Assembly (NCBI GenBank): GCA_036378155.1
Contig: DASUXA010000051.1
Span: forward strand, 1 to 64,000
DNA length: 64,000 nucleotides
Direction of reading: 5' to 3'
DNA from: DASUXA01 sp036378155
GTDB taxonomy: Bacteria; Actinomycetota; Actinomycetes; Mycobacteriales; Micromonosporaceae
This document shows positions 60,101 through 64,000 of the stretch, in pieces. Below the pieces are notes generated by a model. That model was not told the DNA's origin. It saw only the letters and a program-made list of their open reading frames with translations, and searched no databases. Every line of letters starts with the position of its first letter. Position 1 is the first letter of the stretch. The position numbers and the translations under genes are program-made.

Positions 60101-62128
60101 TCACGGAGGGTAGATCCAGACCTGGATCTCCGTCCCCGGGGGGACCACGGTGTTCGGCGCGGGGCTCTGCTGGTGTACGTGCCCGCCGAGGTTGATCACC
60201 GGCTTGAGTTGCAGACCCGCCGCCGCCAGCGCCTGCTGAGCCTGGTTCGGGTCCATGTTGGTGAGGTCCGGTACCGGTACGCCGGGCGGTCCCTTGCTGA
60301 TGGTGAGGGTGACGGTCGCGCCGTTCTCCACCCCGGAGCCCTGCGCCGGGTCCTGGGCGATCACCTGGTTCGCCGGCTTGTCGCTGTCCTGCTGGATCAC
60401 CGCGACCTTCAGACCGAGACCCTGCAGCGCCTGCGTGGCGGCGTTGACGTCCTGCCCGATCACCGACGGCACGGTGATCGGCGCCCGCCCCTTGCTGACC
60501 ACGACGGTGACCTGGGCGCCCGGCGGTACCGGCTGTCCGGCGGGCGGGCTGGTCGACAGCACATTGCCCACCGGCATGTTGTCGTCGTACTTGTCGGTCC
60601 GTACCGGCGTCGCCTTGATCTTCTCCAGTTCGTTGACCGCCACGTCGTACGCCTGACCGACCACGTCGGGAACCGTGTACCGCTCGGGTCCCAGCGACAG
60701 CGTCAACGTGATCGTTCCGCCGCCGACGATCTTCTCGCCCGCACGGGGGTCCTGGTCGACCACGGTGTCCTTGGCGGCTTTGTCGTCGTACCGGCCCTTG
60801 TCGAAACGGACGTGCAGACCCTTCTGCTCCGCCAGCCGCACCGCGTCGGCGCGGTTCATCGCCAGCAGCGACGGCGTGTCGGTGTACCGGCCGGCGGCGA
60901 ACCACCAGCCGCCCAGCACGACCACCAGGGCGGCGACGACCATTGCGGCGATCATCGCGTACCGATTCTGCGGATGCGATCGCAGCCGGTACCACAGCTG
61001 CGCGGCGCGCTCGCCGAGTCGAGCGCCGGTGGGCTGCTGCACGGCGCGTCGCCGACCAGCCTGGCGAGGTTCGTCGTACCGTCCGGGCAGCCGCGCCCAC
61101 GACGGTCGTTCCGCCGCGCCGGGACCCGCGCCGCCGGACACCGGCGAGATCACGCCGCCGCCGGACACCGGGGACATCGCCACGGTCGCTCCGCCGGACA
61201 CCGGGGAGACGATCACGGTCGGCTGCGCCACCACCCCGCCGGAACCCCGCCGTTCGGTGCTCAACGCGTCTCGAGCCGCCTGGACCAGGGCGAGCAGCGC
61301 CGCGGCGTCGGTCGGTCGGCGCGCCGGGTCGCGTCGGGTCGCCTCGCCGACCAGGTCGTCGACCACGCGCGGCAGACCGGGCACGTACGTCGACGGCGGG
61401 GGCACATCCCGGTCGACGTGCTGCCACGCCACCTCGATCGGCTTGTCCGCCAGGTACGGCACCCGACCGGTGAGCATCTCGAACAGCACGATGCCGGTCG
61501 AGTACACGTCGGTGCGCGGGTCGGCCCTGCCGTCGGTGACCAGTTCGGGGGCGACGTACGCGACGGTCGCCATTAGTTGCCCGCCGTTGGTGTCGTCGGC
61601 TGCCTCGATGGCCCGCGCCAAACCGAAGTCGGCGACCTTGACCACGGCGTCGAGCAGGTTCGCGCCGTTCGGCGCCTGCGCGACCAGGACGTTTTCCGGT
61701 TTGATGTCGCGGTGTACCAGCCCCGCCCGGTGCGCGGCGCCGATCGCGGCGAGCATCTGCTCCAGGACTGCGAGGGCTTCCTCGGGTTCCAGCCGGCGCC
61801 GCTCGCTGAGCAGTTCGCGCAGCGTCGTGCCGCGCACGAACTCCATCACCAGGAACGGCAGGCCCTCGTGGGTCCCCTGGTCGTACACGGCGACCACGTT
61901 CGGGTGGGTCAGCCGCGCGATCGTGGTGGCTTCCTCGGCGAACTTGCGCAGGAACCGGGCGTCGTTGACGTGACCCGGTTCGATCATCTTGACCGCGACG
62001 GTCCGCTCGAGACGTTCGTCGGCGGCCATGTACACGGTCGCCATGCCGCCCCGCGCGACGCGGGCGCGGATGCGGTAACGCCCTGCGATGAGGGCCCCGA
62101 GTAACGGGTCGACGACCTTGGTATCCAT
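60101..62128 (-). CDS. pknL: PASTA-domain Ser/Thr kinase, PknL type
   Basis: 675 aa. The kinase domain (about 15-280) has RGGMATVYMA, VAVKMIE, HRDIKPENV and DFG in VADFGLARA. A linker with three SPVSGG repeats follows. One membrane segment (MIAAMVVAALVVVLGGWWF) near 380 precedes four PASTA domains (about 400-675), which bind peptidoglycan fragments. It senses the cell wall and phosphorylates cytosolic targets. The Rv2175c-like DNA-binding gene lies divergent across 192 nt, the same pairing as mycobacterial pknL and its known substrate. As I recall, mycobacterial PknL has few PASTA units; this form keeps four. nfo follows 1 nt after. Confidence 0.94.
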   Translation of the reverse strand: MDTKVVDPLLGALIAGRYRIRARVARGGMATVYMAADERLERTVAVKMIEPGHVNDARFLRKFAEEATTIARLTHPNVVAVYDQGTHEGLPFLVMEFVRGTTLRELLSERRRLEPEEALAVLEQMLAAIGAAHRAGLVHRDIKPENVLVAQAPNGANLLDAVVKVADFGLARAIEAADDTNGGQLMATVAYVAPELVTDGRADPRTDVYSTGIVLFEMLTGRVPYLADKPIEVAWQHVDRDVPPPSTYVPGLPRVVDDLVGEATRRDPARRPTDAAALLALVQAARDALSTERRGSGGVVAQPTVIVSPVSGGATVAMSPVSGGGVISPVSGGAGPGAAERPSWARLPGRYDEPRQAGRRRAVQQPTGARLGERAAQLWYRLRSHPQNRYAMIAAMVVAALVVVLGGWWFAAGRYTDTPSLLAMNRADAVRLAEQKGLHVRFDKGRYDDKAAKDTVVDQDPRAGEKIVGGGTITLTLSLGPERYTVPDVVGQAYDVAVNELEKIKATPVRTDKYDDNMPVGNVLSTSPPAGQPVPPGAQVTVVVSKGRAPITVPSVIGQDVNAATQALQGLGLKVAVIQQDSDKPANQVIAQDPAQGSGVENGATVTLTISKGPPGVPVPDLTNMDPNQAQQALAAAGLQLKPVINLGGHVHQQSPAPNTVVPPGTEIQVWIYPP

Positions 62129-62320
62129 CGGCACGCAGTCTAGGAGGCGGCGGGGACGGCTGATCAGGATGCCACAGTGTGCGCCGCGTCGGAACAGCCG
62201 TTCCGGCACAATGCGGCGGACCAGGGGTTTCGTGTACCGGTATGCCGGGTGTGGGGTCGCTGACGCGGCGCCCCCGGTGTTCGCTGGCACCGGTCGGCAC
62301 GGCCATGGCAGGGTGTCTGT

Positions 62321-62674
62321 GTGAGTGATTCGCTGTCGTCGGACGGGCCGTCGCGGTGGCTGACCCTGCCCGACCTCGCCGAGATGCTCGAGATCCCGGT
62401 CACCCGCGTCCACCAGTTGCTGCGCGACGGCAAGCTGCTCGCCGTGCGCCGCGACGGTGTCCTCCGGGTACCGGCTGAGCTGGTCGCCACACCCACGGCC
62501 CGCAAGCACCTCCCCGGCGTTCTGACCCTGCTGCACGACGCCGGGTACAACGACGAGGAGGCGCTCGGGTGGCTGTACTCGTCGGACGACTCGCTGCCCG
62601 GCACACCCGCCGAGGCGCTGTCCGGCCCGCGCGCCACCGAGGTCAAGCGACGCGCCCAGGCGCTCGGCTTCTAG
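62321..62674 (+). CDS. Rv2175c-like winged-HTH DNA-binding protein, likely PknL substrate
   Basis: 117 aa, the full family length. WLTLPDLAEMLEIPVTRVHQLLRDGKLLAVRRDGVLRVP near 13-50 is the winged HTH, and LPGVLTLLHDAGYNDEEALGWL the C-terminal helices. In M. tuberculosis the homologue Rv2175c is phosphorylated by PknL on an N-terminal Thr, which blocks DNA binding. Here the N-terminus is Ser-rich (SDSLSSDGPS), so Ser may replace Thr. GTG at 62321. It is divergent from pknL; crtY-like genes follow 7 nt downstream. Confidence 0.92.
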   Translation: MSDSLSSDGPSRWLTLPDLAEMLEIPVTRVHQLLRDGKLLAVRRDGVLRVPAELVATPTARKHLPGVLTLLHDAGYNDEEALGWLYSSDDSLPGTPAEALSGPRATEVKRRAQALGF

Positions 62675-62681
62675 CCCCGCC

Positions 62682-63020
62682 ATGCGGCACCTGACGTACC
62701 TCGGCGTGCTCGCCGCCATCCTGCTGTGCGCGGCGGTACTGGAGCCGGTCCTGCACGTCAACGTGGTGCGTCGGTGGCGGCGACTGCTGCTGACCCTGGT
62801 ACCGGTCGTCGCCGTGTTCTACGCCTGGGACGTGGCGGCGATCGCCGCCGGACACTGGCGGTACGACGCCGCGCAGACCGTCGGCGTGTCGCTGCCCGGC
62901 CGGCTGCCCGTCGAGGAACTGCTGTTCTTCATCGTGGTGCCGGTCTGCGCGATCCTCGGCTTCGAAGCGGTCCGCGCGGTACGGGGCTGGCCGGCGGGCG
63001 ACGAGGACGAGCAGCGGTGA
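62682..63020 (+). CDS. crtYc: Lycopene cyclase domain protein, first subunit
   Basis: 112 aa. Three hydrophobic helices are seen (LTYLGVLAAILLCAAVLEPVL, LLLTLVPVVAVFYAWDVAAI, ELLFFIVVPVCAILGF). The catalytic-type motif PVEELLFF is near 84. It would pair with the next protein as a heterodimeric lycopene cyclase of the CrtYc/CrtYd type, cyclising lycopene ends in the membrane. It overlaps the next gene by 4 nt (GTGA). Other crt genes are not in view. Confidence 0.88.
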   Translation: MRHLTYLGVLAAILLCAAVLEPVLHVNVVRRWRRLLLTLVPVVAVFYAWDVAAIAAGHWRYDAAQTVGVSLPGRLPVEELLFFIVVPVCAILGFEAVRAVRGWPAGDEDEQR

Positions 63021-63340
63021 GCTACACCGTCGCCGCGGTCGTCGGGGTGCTCGGCGCGCTCGCGCTCGACGTGCTGCTGCTGCGTACCCGGCTGATCCTG
63101 CGCAAGGTGTGGTGGGTCAGCTACGCGATCGTGGTCTTCTTCCAGTTGCTGTCCAACGGGGTCCTGACCGGACTGCGCATCGTCCGGTACGACCCGCACG
63201 CGATCATCGGCTGGCGGGTGGCGTACGCGCCGGTCGAGGATCTGCTGTTCGGGTTCGCGCTGGTGCTCGCGTCGCTGTCGATCTGGGTCTGGTTGGGACG
63301 GATCGGCGTGCAGCGGACGCCCCGCGCGGGGGCGCGCTGA
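63017..63340 (+). CDS. crtYd: Lycopene cyclase domain protein, second subunit
   Basis: 107 aa. Three helices are seen (TVAAVVGVLGALALDVLLL, WWVSYAIVVFFQLLSNGVL, DLLFGFALVLASLSIWVWL), and the motif PVEDLLFG matches the first subunit's PVEELLFF. Conserved paired acidic residues suit heterodimeric carotenoid cyclases. GTG overlaps crtYc. It is convergent with the mannosyltransferase gene. Confidence 0.88.
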   Translation: MSYTVAAVVGVLGALALDVLLLRTRLILRKVWWVSYAIVVFFQLLSNGVLTGLRIVRYDPHAIIGWRVAYAPVEDLLFGFALVLASLSIWVWLGRIGVQRTPRAGAR

Positions 63341-63382
63341 CTCTTCTGGGGTCGGTGCCGGTTGCGGGGGCGGGGGCCGGGC

Positions 63383-63506
63383 GCCCCGCTCCGGGCGAGT
63401 CAGGCTTGATCCCTGCGCGGGTCACCCGGCCCCCGCCCAACCGTGTCCGGTGGCCCCGCTCCGGGCGAGTCATGCTTGATCCCTGCGCGGGTCACACCCG
63501 GCCCCC
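63383..63506. repeat. Two 52-55-bp direct repeats, 70-bp period, at the end of mptA
   Basis: GCCCCGCTCCGGGCGAGTCA begins copies at 63383 and 63453 that continue with GCTTGATCCCTGCGCGGGTCAC. One copy supplies the mptA stop codon. The 70-bp period is not a multiple of three, so the copies are read in different frames. Confidence 0.85.
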
Positions 63507-64000
63507 GACCTGACGTCCGGTTCGCCTCATGCGCGCGGCGGCGCGACAGCCACACTGCGGCGGCGGTCACGAACGCGACGTCCAGCAGGGCGCCGGGGAG
63601 TTTGGTGAGCACTGCCAGGCCCAGCCCGTTCGGCAGGACGAGGAACGCCAGGACCGCGCCGGCTGTCAGCAGCCAGCGGTCGCGCACCGCCGTGGCGGGC
63701 GCGGCGGCGAGCACCGCCAGCGGGGCGATCGCGTACCACGGGTAGAACACGGGCGACAGCAGCGCCACCGCGGTCAGGGCGGCTCCCGTCGCGACGACCA
63801 CCGCCGCGGGATCAGCCGCCCGTCGCCGCGCCCACCACCACAGCCAGCCGACCGCCACGGCAAGCGTGACCAGACCGATCAGCCGGCTCACCGCGACCGC
63901 CGTGGCGACGTCCGCCGACCGTCCGACCAGCCGCAACAGGTACCCGACCGCCATGCCGACGCCGCTGGGCAGCGAGGTCCACTGCACGAGTCGACCGGTG
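63400..64000 (-). CDS. mptA: Polyprenol-phosphate-mannose alpha-1,6-mannosyltransferase (MptA-like), C-terminal part
   Basis: The frame is open to the window edge, so the N-terminus lies beyond 64000. About 200 residues are seen. Several hydrophobic helices (VSRLIGLVTLAVAVGWLWWWA, VVVATGAALTAVALL, WYAIAPLAVLAAAP, WLLTAGAVLAFLVLPNG) and SPVFYPWYAIAPL are typical of GT-C mannosyltransferases of the MptA/MptB group. It extends lipomannan outside the membrane from polyprenyl-phosphomannose. The last 45 residues, from VTRAGIK on, are encoded by the direct repeats and may not be part of the core. As Rv2174 it is next to the Rv2175c/pknL pair in mycobacteria. Confidence 0.85.
   Translation of the reverse strand, partial: TGRLVQWTSLPSGVGMAVGYLLRLVGRSADVATAVAVSRLIGLVTLAVAVGWLWWWARRRAADPAAVVVATGAALTAVALLSPVFYPWYAIAPLAVLAAAPATAVRDRWLLTAGAVLAFLVLPNGLGLAVLTKLPGALLDVAFVTAAAVWLSRRRAHEANRTSGRGPGVTRAGIKHDSPGAGPPDTVGRGPGDPRRDQA

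Overview
The window is high-GC actinobacterial DNA, most like Micromonosporaceae. Supporting signs are GTG and TTG starts, 4-nt stop/start overlaps, PimB and MptA mannosyltransferases, a PknL-type PASTA kinase with its Rv2175c-like partner, an F420-type oxidoreductase, and a class II DAHP synthase. I see no tRNA, rRNA, insertion sequence, integrase or prophage. The family assignment is inference.

Layout. Positions 1-5318 are the leader-distal part of a very large type I-E CRISPR array (88 repeats here). It runs off the left edge, and no cas gene is in view. From 5.4 to 32.5 kb is a conserved backbone: a Rel-like (p)ppGpp enzyme, a DnaQ/UvrC-like nuclease, a NYN protein, an M48 protease, PimB, a GGDEF-EAL protein, a response regulator/histidine kinase/acyl-CoA ligase operon, an SRPBCC protein, a DUF5304-like protein, glucokinase, an EEP phosphatase, a flavin monooxygenase, an acyltransferase, a giant cyclase-ATPase, a Crp-family regulator and an exoribonuclease. 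From 32.7 to 51.3 kb is more variable metabolism: a PPi-type phosphofructokinase, ProC, redox enzymes, an aldehyde/alcohol dehydrogenase pair, secreted proteases, and a TetR-controlled Baeyer-Villiger-like cluster. From 50.1 to 52.0 kb lies an ECF sigma/anti-sigma pair divergent from a lipoprotein. From 52.1 to 64.0 kb the backbone resumes with AroG, threonine aldolase, a YefM-YoeB toxin-antitoxin, a Clp ATPase, endonuclease IV, PknL, the Rv2175c homologue, a two-part lycopene cyclase and the C-terminal part of MptA. From memory, the backbone order matches M. tuberculosis Rv2191 down to Rv2174, with the extra blocks inserted.

Most notable observations. (1) Overlapping spacers in the array let an AA-type PAM be read from the window itself. 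(2) Two divergent ECF promoters share GTGAACCG-N15-CGTG. (3) The Clp ATPase has lost its second Walker A lysine. (4) A small protein carries three WIGPGS repeats and sits beside the giant cyclase-ATPase. (5) Three perfect 20-bp palindromes lie at about 35-bp spacing after proC. (6) The phosphofructokinase has the PPi-type residues D104 and K124. (7) The Rel-like, alpha/beta-hydrolase and TsaC-like proteins have altered key residues. I could not run database or structure searches, so family names rest on motifs and memory.
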